Assembly: GCA_043779285.1 (NCBI GenBank)
Contig: JAYWEL010000257.1
Span: 1-16,295, forward strand
Source of the DNA: MGR-bin208 sp043779285
Lineage (GTDB): Bacteria; Bacteroidota; Bacteroidia; Chitinophagales; Chitinophagaceae
DNA length: 16,295 nt
Direction: 5' to 3'
Within the stretch, counting starts at the first letter, position 1; each line of letters begins with the position of its first letter. Shown piece by piece: positions 7,503-14,770 of the stretch. The notes under the pieces are model-generated. The model saw only the letters and a list, made by a program, of their open reading frames with translations. It was not told the origin of the DNA and did no database searches. A program made the translations under genes and the position numbers.

Positions 7503-8447
7503 TCAGGCTTTTTTAAAATCGGTTTTATTCAATTTTCCATCATTCACCAAATCCTTATGTATATTATCTAAAATGCCATTCACAAATTGTCCACTCTGGT
7601 TTGTACTGAAGTCTTTAGATATGTCGATATACTCGTTGATAGTAACTTTTGGTGGGATGGTTTCAAAAAACAAAAATTCGGCAACACCCATTTTCATGAT
7701 GATCATATCCAGCAACGCAATCCGGTCCGAATCCCAATTGTTTAGTTTTGGAAAAATATATGTTTGCAGTTGTTCTTCTTTATCCAATACCGTAGAAAGT
7801 AATGTTTTGGCAAATTCCATTTTCTCTTTACCAACAATCTCCCGTAAATCAGTTGATGTAGGTTTGTGAATAAAAGACATTAAAACCTGAATAGTACTTT
7901 CTCCATCATCCTCCCAGTTACTGAACAAATCTTCCAGATGGGATGTAAAGTTTTCATTTTGTAACATATGTGTTTCAAAAATGAATTCCAGGATCGCTTT
8001 TTCATCCGAATTATTTCGTTCGTTTGTTGAAATATATCGCAGGTATTCATTGGATTGTTCCAGATTTTGAAAGACCTTTTTCAGCAAGGGTTTGTCGATT
8101 ATTAATTCAGGTCTGTCTAATGAAGCCAATTGCATGTAAGAAGGAGATTCCAACATTTTCCACATGACTTCATTGCCAGCGATTTTTGTATTTACATTTA
8201 AATCTTCAACAGATGGAAGATGCTTTGAAGCTCTTTGATGCGCAACAGACTCGGACTGACGGGCAACTTCTGTTAAGAAGTGAATCAGATAAATAAGGAG
8301 TTTCCGACTTTGGTCAAAATGGTTTTGCAGTAATTTTTGTGGGCTGGTAATTACATTGAATGTAGTATTGTTTTCATCTTTTCCTAAGGACACTAAAGTA
8401 TATAGTGTCTGCATTACTTTTACACGAATATTTCTTCTACTAATCAT
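7503..8447 (-). CDS. nusB: Transcription antitermination factor NusB, long Bacteroidota form
   Basis: NusB binds boxA RNA with NusE (ribosomal protein S10) and supports antitermination on rRNA operons. The protein has 314 residues, about twice the length of the E. coli protein, which is typical for Bacteroidota. The N-terminus SRRNIRVKVMQTLY (3-16) matches the R-R-x-x-R-x-x-x-x-Q-x-L-Y opening of NusB. The C-terminal core is at about 205-300, with NWDSDRIALLDMIIMKMGVAEFL (237-259), PPKVTINEYIDISKDFST (265-282) and SGQFVNGILD (285-294). Residues 20-200 are a helical insertion with low similarity to anything I recognise. It heads the minus-strand gene run and is divergent from groES. Confidence 0.93.
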   Translation of the reverse strand: MISRRNIRVKVMQTLYTLVSLGKDENNTTFNVITSPQKLLQNHFDQSRKLLIYLIHFLTEVARQSESVAHQRASKHLPSVEDLNVNTKIAGNEVMWKMLESPSYMQLASLDRPELIIDKPLLKKVFQNLEQSNEYLRYISTNERNNSDEKAILEFIFETHMLQNENFTSHLEDLFSNWEDDGESTIQVLMSFIHKPTSTDLREIVGKEKMEFAKTLLSTVLDKEEQLQTYIFPKLNNWDSDRIALLDMIIMKMGVAEFLFFETIPPKVTINEYIDISKDFSTNQSGQFVNGILDNIHKDLVNDGKLNKTDFKKA

Positions 8448-8717
8448 CTGAAAGAACTTATTTTGGGCTGCGAAGATAAATGGTTTTAAAATCTTAATTC
8501 ATTTAAATTATGAAAAAGAAAATATTCCTTTTGTTTCAATGCAAATTTGTCAGCAGAGTGGAGTTTTTTCATTTGCTTTTGCTCTTTGATTGCCAATCAT
8601 GCCATAAAGTCTGCAATTATTGCCGAAATTCTTTATTTGGTACAATTATCGATTAATATTGCACACCTGAATAAATAAAGGGATTATTTAATTCATTAAA
8701 ACAAAAATCACCTAATT
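8448..8717. other. Divergent nusB-groES intergenic region
   Basis: This 270-bp AT-rich spacer must hold the promoters of both genes. I find no CIRCE element (the HrcA operator) and no full TAnnTTTG match for groES. The best candidate is TAATATTG at 8654-8661, one base off the consensus, with TTTG at 8636-8639 upstream, though the spacing of 14 nt is shorter than usual. An open frame of 48 codons on the plus strand (8510-8656) starts MKKKIFLLF and contains a CxxCx3CxxC cluster. I list it as a finding rather than a gene because it overlaps the likely groES promoter and has no promoter motif of its own. Confidence 0.5.
8471..8478 (-). promoter_or_regulatory. Possible -7 promoter element for nusB
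   Basis: The minus strand reads TATCTTCG, one base off TAnnTTTG, ending 23 nt before the nusB ATG. It is the only candidate close to the gene. Confidence 0.3.
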
Positions 8718-8999
8718 ATGGCTAAGAAGTTAAATGTTACCCCATTGCACGACAGGGTAATTGTTAAAGCTGCCCCTGCTGAAGAGAAAACAGCTGGCGG
8801 AATTATTATACCGGATACGGCAAAAGAAAAACCACAACGTGGTGTTGTAATGGCTGCAGGCCCTGGTAAAAAAGACGAACCCATGTCTGTAAAAGCAGGC
8901 AATAATGTATTGTATGGTAAATATGCAGGCACTGAAATTCAGATCGAAGGCATTGAATACCTGATCATGAGAGAAAGCGATATCCTGGCTATCGTATAA
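8718..8999 (+). CDS. groES: Co-chaperonin GroES (Hsp10)
   Basis: This 93-residue protein forms the heptameric lid of the GroEL folding chamber in the cytoplasm. Residues 8-16 (TPLHDRVIV) are the conserved first strand, 17-35 form the mobile loop with EEKTAGGIIIP (22-32) that touches GroEL, and the C-terminal half keeps GKYAGTEI and EYLIMRESDILAIV. Length is normal. It is 45 bp upstream of groEL on the same strand, the standard bicistronic arrangement. Heat-shock regulation is expected for the pair, but I see no known operator in front of it. Confidence 0.97.
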   Translation: MAKKLNVTPLHDRVIVKAAPAEEKTAGGIIIPDTAKEKPQRGVVMAAGPGKKDEPMSVKAGNNVLYGKYAGTEIQIEGIEYLIMRESDILAIV

Positions 9000-9044
9000 G
9001 CGGATATAAAAAATTATTTCAAAAAAATTACAAATAAACATATC

Positions 9045-10679
9045 ATGGCTAAACAAATATTTTTCGATATCGAAGCCCGTAACAAAATGAAAAAGGGTGT
9101 TGATACATTGGCAAATGCTGTTAAAGTAACCTTAGGACCAAAAGGTCGTAACGTTGTTTTAGAAAAAAAATTCGGGGCACCCACTATTACAAAAGATGGT
9201 GTAACAGTTGCAAAAGAAATTGAACTGGAAGATGCCATCGAGAACATGGGTGCACAGATGGTGAAAGAAGTGGCTTCCAAAACGGCCGATATTGCCGGTG
9301 ACGGAACCACTACCGCTACTGTTTTGGCGCAAAGCATTATTGGCGAAGGATTGAAAATGGTAGCTGCCGGTTCAAACCCGATGGATTTGAAAAGAGGTAT
9401 TGACAAAGCAGTTGCTAAAGTCATTGTTCATCTTAAATCACAGTCGCAAACCGTTGGATCTGATGCAAAGAAAATTCAGCAGGTTGCAGCTATTTCTGCT
9501 AACAATGATGCGGTCATTGGGAAACTAATTTCCGAGGCTTTTGCAAAAGTGGGTAAGGATGGTGTTATCACTGTTGAAGAAGCAAAAGGAACCGAAACAA
9601 CTGTTGATGTGGTAGAAGGTATGCAATTCGATCGTGGATATGTATCTCCTTACTTTGTTACCAACAGCGAAAAGATGAATGTTGAATTAGAAAAGCCATA
9701 CATTCTTATTTATGATAAGAAAGTAAGTGCCATGAAAGACATCCTTTCCATACTAGAAAAAATTGCTCAGCAGAGTGGAACTTTATTGATCATTGCTGAA
9801 GATCTGGAAGGTGAAGCATTGGCCACATTGGTTGTAAACAAATTGCGTGGCACTATCAAAGTGGCTGCAGTTAAAGCTCCAGGATTCGGTGATCGTCGCA
9901 AAGAAATGTTACAGGATATCGCTATCCTTACTAAAGGAATCGTTATCAGCGAAGAGCAGGGATATAAATTAGAGAATGCTGACTTGACTTATTTAGGTCG
10001 TGCAGAAAGAGTGGTGATCGATAAAGACAATACAACCATCGTAGGTGGTAAAGGAAAGAAAGATGATATCCTGGGTCGTGTAAATCAGATCAAAGCGCAG
10101 ATTGAAACAACAACATCTGATTACGATAAAGAAAAATTACAGGAGCGTTTAGCCAAATTAAGCGGTGGTGTTGCTGTATTACAGATTGGTGCTGCTACGG
10201 AAATGGAAATGAAAGAAAAGAAAGACCGTGTGGACGATGCATTACATGCAACCCGTGCAGCTGTTGAAGAAGGAATTGTTCCCGGTGGTGGTATCGCATT
10301 CATTCGTGCCATTGATTCTTTAGAGAAATTTAAAGGGTCAAACGAAGATGAAACAATGGGTATCGCTATTGTAAAAAGAGCTTTAGAAGAGCCTTTACGC
10401 CAGATTGTTGCTAATGCAGGTTTGGAAGGAAGTATCATCGTACAGAAAGTAAAAGAAGGAAAAGGCGATTATGGTTTCAATGCACATACAGAACAGTATG
10501 AAAATTTATTGAAAGCCGGCGTAATTGATCCAACTAAAGTTACTCGTATTGCTTTGGAAAATGCAGCATCTATTGCCGGTATGTTATTAACTACCGAGTG
10601 TGTGATTGCCGACAAACCAAAGAAGGATGAAGCACATGCTCATGGTGCACCTGATATGGGTGGAATGGGCGGATATTAA
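9045..10679 (+). CDS. groEL: Chaperonin GroEL (Hsp60)
   Basis: This 544-residue ATP-driven chaperonin forms the double-ring folding chamber. Key motifs are all present: VTLGPKGRNVV (28-38), the nucleotide-site GDGTTT (85-90) with Asp86, the apical domain (about 190-370), the catalytic Asp398 in DDALHAT (397-403), the family signature AAVEEGIVPGGG (405-416) and the C-terminal Gly/Met tail DMGGMGGY. Length and sequence look fully normal, with no break. It is cotranscribed with groES and followed by a long AT-rich hairpin. Confidence 0.98.
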   Translation: MAKQIFFDIEARNKMKKGVDTLANAVKVTLGPKGRNVVLEKKFGAPTITKDGVTVAKEIELEDAIENMGAQMVKEVASKTADIAGDGTTTATVLAQSIIGEGLKMVAAGSNPMDLKRGIDKAVAKVIVHLKSQSQTVGSDAKKIQQVAAISANNDAVIGKLISEAFAKVGKDGVITVEEAKGTETTVDVVEGMQFDRGYVSPYFVTNSEKMNVELEKPYILIYDKKVSAMKDILSILEKIAQQSGTLLIIAEDLEGEALATLVVNKLRGTIKVAAVKAPGFGDRRKEMLQDIAILTKGIVISEEQGYKLENADLTYLGRAERVVIDKDNTTIVGGKGKKDDILGRVNQIKAQIETTTSDYDKEKLQERLAKLSGGVAVLQIGAATEMEMKEKKDRVDDALHATRAAVEEGIVPGGGIAFIRAIDSLEKFKGSNEDETMGIAIVKRALEEPLRQIVANAGLEGSIIVQKVKEGKGDYGFNAHTEQYENLLKAGVIDPTKVTRIALENAASIAGMLLTTECVIADKPKKDEAHAHGAPDMGGMGGY

Positions 10680-10695
10680 TTCTATTTCATATAAT

Positions 10696-10737
10696 ACAAT
10701 ATATAATGCCCTGTTCATTCAGGGCATTATATATTGT
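10696..10737 (+). terminator. Inverted repeat after groEL, probable transcript end
   Basis: A perfect 17-bp inverted repeat has arms ACAATATATAATGCCCT (10696-10712) and its complement (10721-10737) around an 8-nt loop. It starts 17 nt after the groEL stop. The top of the stem is GC-rich and its 3' side ends in ATTATATATTGTTGT rather than a clean U-run, so it may terminate, or protect the 3' end of the mRNA. Confidence 0.65.
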
Positions 10738-10764
10738 TGTCGGCAATGGAAAAAGACAACAATA

Positions 10765-10795
10765 TTGTTTTATCAGTTTTTTGACAGTATGTTTT
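10765..10795 (+). promoter_or_regulatory. Candidate promoter for the TlpA-like gene
   Basis: TTG at 10765-10767 is followed after 20 nt by TATGTTTT (10788-10795), which is one base off TAnnTTTG. Of the promoter candidates listed here, only this one shows both a -33 and a -7 part at normal spacing. It ends 26 nt before the ATG at 10822 and lies after the groEL hairpin, so the gene is probably transcribed separately. Confidence 0.4.
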
Positions 10796-10821
10796 AAAAA
10801 TTCAACTTATATTGTTCACTT

Positions 10822-12060
10822 ATGATTAAAAAATACGCCTTATTCGTCGCCATTATCTGTATTGCTTTTGCAGTGAATGCACAAAGTCATTTTAAAATAA
10901 AAAATGGTACCTGGAAAGCAGCATTGGAGAGAGCAGACGGCCATTCCATTGTTTTTGATTTTGAAGTAACGCAGGAAAATAACAAACCGGTTTGGTATGT
11001 TCTGAATGCGGGTGAACGAATCAGGGTGGATGAAATTTCTGTTTTGAAAGATTCGTTGATTGTAAAAATGCCGTTTTTTGAATCGGAATTTCATCTGGCG
11101 ATGGATGCAAAAGAAAACTTAACAGGCATGTGGTTTAAGCAAACAAGCCGGAATGATTCCTGGATGAAATTTTATGCAGAGCCAGGCAATGAAAGATTTC
11201 CTGTAGATAATAAAAAACCAGTGACTAATATCAGTGGAAGATGGGCCGTGGATATTGTCAGGCCCAATAATACGGTTCGACCGGCTATTGCTGAGTTTAA
11301 ACAAATCGGCAACTACCTGACAGGTACTTTTTTAACTCCCTCTGGAGATGCCCGTTTTTTAGAAGGTGTTGTAAACGGAGATTCACTGTTTTTATCCACT
11401 TTTGATGGCAGTCATGCCTATTCTTTTTCGGCAAAAATTATAGATACCGGTAAGATTTCCGGAGGTTGGTTTTACCAGGGTTATTCGTATAAAGAAGCAT
11501 GGTCGGCGACAAAAAACGAACATGCATCATTAGATGCTTCCATTCATCCACCAACCTTAAAAGATGGTGCAAAAAAATTGGATTTTGCATTTAAAAATAT
11601 GGAGGGCCAAACAGTTTCTATCAACGACGAACGATTCAAAAATAAGGTAGTCATTGTACAAATTATGGGAAGCTGGTGCCCTAACTGTATGGACGAAACG
11701 GAGTTTTTAAGCAAGTTTTATGATGCAAATAAATCAAGAGGAATAGAAGTAGTATCGCTTGCATACGAAGCCAGTACTGACTTTGACCGATCGGTAAAAA
11801 GTTTACGGAAATTTCAACAACGTTTCAATGTAAAATATCCGATGCTGATAACCGGTGTTTGGGTAAACGATGAATTGCTTACCGAAAAAACACTACCACA
11901 GATTACCACAATCAAAGCATTTCCCACAATCCTTTTTTTAGACAGGAAAGGGGAAGTTCGTAAAATTCATTCCGGTTTTTATGGCCCCGGCAGTTTAGAA
12001 GAATTCGAAAAGTTTAAGAAAGAGTTTTACGAAACAATCAATTCGTTGATCGATGACTGA
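10822..12060 (+). CDS. Secreted thioredoxin-fold protein, TlpA-like, with two N-terminal beta modules
   Basis: The protein has 412 residues. Residues 1-20 are a signal peptide with likely cleavage at VNA-QS, so it should work in the periplasm. The C-terminal part (about 252-405) is a TlpA/AhpC-type thioredoxin fold: FKNMEGQTVSIND, VVIVQIMGSWCPNCMDE with the redox pair Cys286 and Cys289 (CPNC), and the cis-proline in AFPTILFLD (Pro368). Such proteins exchange or reduce disulfides outside the cytoplasm, for example in cytochrome c maturation; the client here is unknown. Residues 28-120 and 138-229 look like two related beta-rich modules, each opening with GTW or GRW, with a DSLxxxxFxxSxA-like strand and closing with GMWF or GGWF, so they may come from a duplication. 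It is convergent with the serine hydrolase gene, with 57 bp between them. Confidence 0.88.
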   Translation: MIKKYALFVAIICIAFAVNAQSHFKIKNGTWKAALERADGHSIVFDFEVTQENNKPVWYVLNAGERIRVDEISVLKDSLIVKMPFFESEFHLAMDAKENLTGMWFKQTSRNDSWMKFYAEPGNERFPVDNKKPVTNISGRWAVDIVRPNNTVRPAIAEFKQIGNYLTGTFLTPSGDARFLEGVVNGDSLFLSTFDGSHAYSFSAKIIDTGKISGGWFYQGYSYKEAWSATKNEHASLDASIHPPTLKDGAKKLDFAFKNMEGQTVSINDERFKNKVVIVQIMGSWCPNCMDETEFLSKFYDANKSRGIEVVSLAYEASTDFDRSVKSLRKFQQRFNVKYPMLITGVWVNDELLTEKTLPQITTIKAFPTILFLDRKGEVRKIHSGFYGPGSLEEFEKFKKEFYETINSLIDD

Positions 12061-12084
12061 TTGCTTTTATTGAGAATAAAATAA

Positions 12085-12119
12085 TAACTCTTAACTCATA
12101 ATTCTTAATTCATAACTCT
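12085..12119. repeat. Tandem 7-bp repeat array, five units (TAAYTCW)
   Basis: Five units in perfect register follow the pattern TAAYTCW, alternating TAACTCT, TAACTCA, TAATTCT, TAATTCA and TAACTCT. The last unit overlaps the stop codon of the minus-strand hydrolase. Together with 12061-12084 it fills the gap between two convergent genes, where I see no ordinary terminator. Confidence 0.8.
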
Positions 12120-13356
12120 ATCTCTCAACCGCCTCTAAAACTTTCTTCACCATTTCATTCATAGCATTATTTTCAATCCATCTTACCACCATAACCAATT
12201 CATTTTTGGGATCTACATAAATCATGTTGGTGCCGTTTCCAAGGTGTACAAAAGCATTTGAAGGAGCTGCAGGTAAAAGTTTATTATCCGTATTCAGGTA
12301 CCAGTTCATATAACCATATCCTGTATTGGCAACAGTTGGTGTAAGTGACTGCGATACCCATTTTTCAGATAATAATTGTTTGCCATTCCAATTCCCCCGG
12401 TGTAATGTTAGCAGGCCGAAACGAGCCATGTCAAAGGCATTGATAAATAGGCCGCCACCCCAATGCCCTCCACCACTAACCGATTGTACAGCCAGCCCAT
12501 CCAAAACGATCCATGAATTACGGTAACCATTCCATCGCCAGGTGCTGGATGCGCCAATCGGGTCCATGATATTGGTTTTCAAAATTTCTGGTAATGGTTT
12601 GCGAAATATATTTGTTGCTGCCAGTGCTAGTACATTTACCCGTACATCATTGTATTCAAACACAGTTCCGGCTTCTACTCTTTTCCGGCTTGTCCATTCA
12701 TCGGGTTTTGCAGATGGCCGGTCGGCCCATTCGGGTTTACCCCAAAGAGTACCTTCCCAGTCACTGGTTTGTCTTAACAAATGATCCCATGTTATTGTTT
12801 TATTGTGCGCAGTTTCAAAAAGTTTGATCATCATTTCTTGTCCCATTAATTCTGCCGGACGGTTATTTTGCAGTGGGTCATACACTTCAATCGGAGCTAT
12901 ATAGTTTCTTACTTTATCATTCACGTCTTTTATTAATCCCTTGTCAAAAGCCAATCCAACAACGGTTGATAAAAAACTTTTTGTTACACTATGTGTCATT
13001 TCTACGCTGTAAGGATCGCCCCATTGAGCAATAATATATCCTTTGTAAACAATCAATCCGGTTGGGTCTCCACGTTCCGAAAAAGGACCGATGCCTTCGC
13101 CGAATGGTTCTTTACCAAAACTCTGTGTCTGCATAATTTCCATATTCCGTGGGGCTTTATTATCTTTTTCAATAGCAAAAGAAATGGCCTGTTGCAATTT
13201 GAGGGAATCAATATTCATTGAAAACAATGATCTGGTCTCCCATTCGCTGGCCGGAGGGAAATAGTCGGTTTTTTTTGCGGGAATATTTTTTTGAGCAAAG
13301 GAAATAGAAGTTATTAAAAGGAATATGCTAAGCGAAAAAACAATTTTTGTTTTCAT
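12118..13356 (-). CDS. Secreted serine hydrolase, beta-lactamase/penicillin-binding protein-like family
   Basis: The protein has 412 residues. Residues 1-21 (MKTKIVFSLSIFLLITSISFA-Q) are a signal peptide, so it is exported. The rest is the serine beta-lactamase-like fold (class C, esterase VIII, DD-peptidase and amide hydrolase group). The nucleophile motif is S123-V-T-K126 in EMTHSVTKSFLS, and the third motif is H371-L-G373 in FVHLGNGTN. The second motif is Y235-N-D in FEYNDVRVN rather than the usual Tyr-x-Asn. GLIVYKGYII (100-109) and WDHLLRQTSDW (190-200) are also typical. The substrate (peptide, ester, amide or lactam) cannot be told. The frame has an upstream Met at 13386, but the signal peptide begins cleanly at 13356. 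The gene is bracketed by heptamer arrays at both ends and is divergent from the dehydrogenase gene. Confidence 0.88.
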   Translation of the reverse strand: MKTKIVFSLSIFLLITSISFAQKNIPAKKTDYFPPASEWETRSLFSMNIDSLKLQQAISFAIEKDNKAPRNMEIMQTQSFGKEPFGEGIGPFSERGDPTGLIVYKGYIIAQWGDPYSVEMTHSVTKSFLSTVVGLAFDKGLIKDVNDKVRNYIAPIEVYDPLQNNRPAELMGQEMMIKLFETAHNKTITWDHLLRQTSDWEGTLWGKPEWADRPSAKPDEWTSRKRVEAGTVFEYNDVRVNVLALAATNIFRKPLPEILKTNIMDPIGASSTWRWNGYRNSWIVLDGLAVQSVSGGGHWGGGLFINAFDMARFGLLTLHRGNWNGKQLLSEKWVSQSLTPTVANTGYGYMNWYLNTDNKLLPAAPSNAFVHLGNGTNMIYVDPKNELVMVVRWIENNAMNEMVKKVLEAVER

Positions 13357-13392
13357 GGTAAAATCATTAGTTGTAAACATAAGCAATTGAAT

Positions 13393-13441
13393 AAAGTAAA
13401 AAGTAATAAGTTGAAAGTAATAAGTTGAAAATTAAAAGTAA
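13393..13441. repeat. Tandem 7-bp repeat array, seven units
   Basis: Seven heptamers run in register in the spacer between the hydrolase and the dehydrogenase gene: four copies of AAAGTAA, two of TAAGTTG and one AAAATTA. Read on the other strand and rotated, the units resemble those at 12085-12119 (AYTY followed by three mostly A/T bases). The array lies about 37 bp upstream of the hydrolase ATG and 52 bp upstream of the dehydrogenase ATG. Confidence 0.75.
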
Positions 13442-13493
13442 AAATGATTTTTTCAATTGGATTCTTATACCTTACAAAAAATATAAATTGAAT

Positions 13494-14174
13494 ATGATCA
13501 GGACTGTGTTGGTGACAGGTGCTTCAGGAAATCTGGGTAGGGAAGTGGTTAAACATTTTATTGAAAAAGGAAGTCGTGTTATTGGGCTGATGTTGCATAA
13601 TGACCCTTTTGGAGAAGAATATGAACATTTTTTATTTGAAAAAAGATATGTTGATCTGACCAATGAAATGGAAACTACAACTGTTATGCATACTATCATA
13701 AAAAAGCATAGCCAGATAGATGTGGCTATTTTAACTGCCGGTGGTTATGAAGGCGGTGGATTTTTACAAACAAGCGGAGAGGATATTCAAAAACAAATGA
13801 ATATTAATTTTTTTACAGCGTACAATATTGCAAGAATACTGTTATTGCAGATGATGCAACAGCAGGAAGGCAAAATGTTACTGGTAGGAAGCAGGCCTGG
13901 TTTGAATCCCGGAAATTCGAAAAACACCATTGCATATGGTTTAAGTAAATCACTTTTATTTAGTTTGGCTACGATGATGAATAAGGAAAGTGAAAAAAAT
14001 AATGTCATCACCAAAGTTTTAGTGCCAACTACAATTGATACTCCGCAAAACAGGTTGGCCATGCCAAAAGCAGATTTTAGTAAATGGACAAAACCAGGTA
14101 GCATTGCCGAATTGATTTATCAGAAAATTTCGGCGACCGATTGGGACAGCAGTGAAAAAAATATGTTGATTTAA
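13494..14174 (+). CDS. Short-chain dehydrogenase/reductase (SDR) family oxidoreductase
   Basis: This 226-residue protein is a Rossmann-fold NAD(P)-dependent oxidoreductase, presumably cytoplasmic. The dinucleotide-binding loop TGASGNLG is at 8-15, D54-L (VDLTN, 53-57) lies where the adenine ring binds, TAGG (81-84) replaces the usual NNAG, and the active site is Ser133 (LLVGSRPG), Tyr148 and Lys152 (YGLSK), with an Asn at 103 or 105. The tail PTTIDTPQNR (178-187) is the usual segment after strand 6. The chain is slightly shorter than most SDRs. The substrate is unknown. The frame reaches back 23 residues to 13425, but those residues are Lys/Asn-rich, start inside the heptamer array and do not belong to the fold, so I start at Met 13494. 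Confidence 0.88.
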   Translation: MIRTVLVTGASGNLGREVVKHFIEKGSRVIGLMLHNDPFGEEYEHFLFEKRYVDLTNEMETTTVMHTIIKKHSQIDVAILTAGGYEGGGFLQTSGEDIQKQMNINFFTAYNIARILLLQMMQQQEGKMLLVGSRPGLNPGNSKNTIAYGLSKSLLFSLATMMNKESEKNNVITKVLVPTTIDTPQNRLAMPKADFSKWTKPGSIAELIYQKISATDWDSSEKNMLI

Positions 14175-14203
14175 TCTATCCATAAATCCGAATCAGTTCA
14201 TGT

Positions 14204-14211
14204 TAACTTTG
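14204..14211 (+). promoter_or_regulatory. -7 promoter element for the four-helix membrane protein gene
   Basis: TAACTTTG is a full TAnnTTTG match, ending 24 nt before the ATG at 14236. It overlaps the first codons of a longer frame that would start at 14200, which argues for the shorter start. Confidence 0.45.
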
Positions 14212-14235
14212 TTGCCGACTCATCAAGTAAAATTT

Positions 14236-14628
14236 ATGAAGAAAATAATTAGCGTATTAATTTCTGCATCATTGGCATTATCTTGTTTTATGCCCTGGGT
14301 GATCATCGAATCAAAAAATATTATGGTGAGTGGGGTGGATGCTACCGGGACAAATTTTGGTAAGCCGGGTTATTTTCATTTTGCCATGATTTTTCTGTTT
14401 TTGCTTTTCAGTTTTATTCCCAAATTATGGATGAAACGGTTTAACGTATTTGTAACCGGGTTAAATTTTGGATGGGCCATCCGGAATTTTATTATTATTT
14501 CTGCCTGTAGTGGTGGTGATTGCCCCGAAAAACAAATCGGAATTTATATCATGTTATTTACTTCCATTTTGCTTATGATTGTCTCTTTTTTTCCTGAAAT
14601 ACCATCAAATGCGAGTGAATCAGATTGA
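14236..14628 (+). CDS. Small four-helix membrane protein of unknown function
   Basis: This protein has 130 residues from MKKIISV. I see four hydrophobic helices at about 5-24, 48-65, 68-90 and 101-120, joined by short loops, and a polar acidic tail. A PKLWMKR segment (62-68) between helices 2 and 3 carries the positive charge and is likely cytoplasmic, which places the Gly-rich loop at 32-46 and the CSGGDCPEK loop (91-99) on the outer face. Cys91 and Cys96 could form a disulfide there. No enzymatic motif is visible. Similar small proteins occur in Bacteroidota as uncharacterised membrane proteins, to my recollection. It lies 61 bp after the dehydrogenase stop with its own promoter motif, so cotranscription is possible but not required. 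Confidence 0.75.
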   Translation: MKKIISVLISASLALSCFMPWVIIESKNIMVSGVDATGTNFGKPGYFHFAMIFLFLLFSFIPKLWMKRFNVFVTGLNFGWAIRNFIIISACSGGDCPEKQIGIYIMLFTSILLMIVSFFPEIPSNASESD

Positions 14629-14650
14629 TTTTTTAAAGACAATCTATTTC

Positions 14651-14664
14651 TTGATTTAAATCAA
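14651..14664. promoter_or_regulatory. Perfect palindrome matching the FNR-box pattern
   Basis: TTGATTTAAATCAA is a perfect 14-bp palindrome and fits TTGAT-N4-ATCAA, the binding consensus of the Crp/Fnr family member FNR. Members of this family exist in Bacteroidota, but their sites may differ. It lies 22 bp after the membrane protein stop and over 400 bp before the fibre-like gene, so its target is unclear and a chance match in AT-rich DNA is possible. Confidence 0.3.
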
Positions 14665-14770
14665 AAAATAAATAAAATGAATAATTTGGAAATTTTAGAA
14701 GGCTGAATATGTTTTAAAAAAGATCAATCAAATGAGATATAGAACTGTTTTGTAATATCATGGAGATAGA

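Noticed and set aside
8551..8562. CAGCAGAGTGGA also occurs inside groEL at 9768-9779
   Set aside because: A single shared 12-mer with no extension on either side fits chance in a window of this size.
8448..8717. Looked for a CIRCE operator in front of groES
   Set aside because: No TTAGCACTC-type inverted repeat is present in the spacer.
9014..9424. Long open frame antisense to groEL (and a second one at 10121-10438)
   Set aside because: It mirrors the strong codon bias of groEL on the other strand, has no recognisable domain, and groEL itself is unambiguous.
12326..12827. Overlapping plus-strand frames inside the serine hydrolase gene
   Set aside because: The minus-strand frame has a signal peptide and active-site motifs; the plus-strand products show no coherent features.
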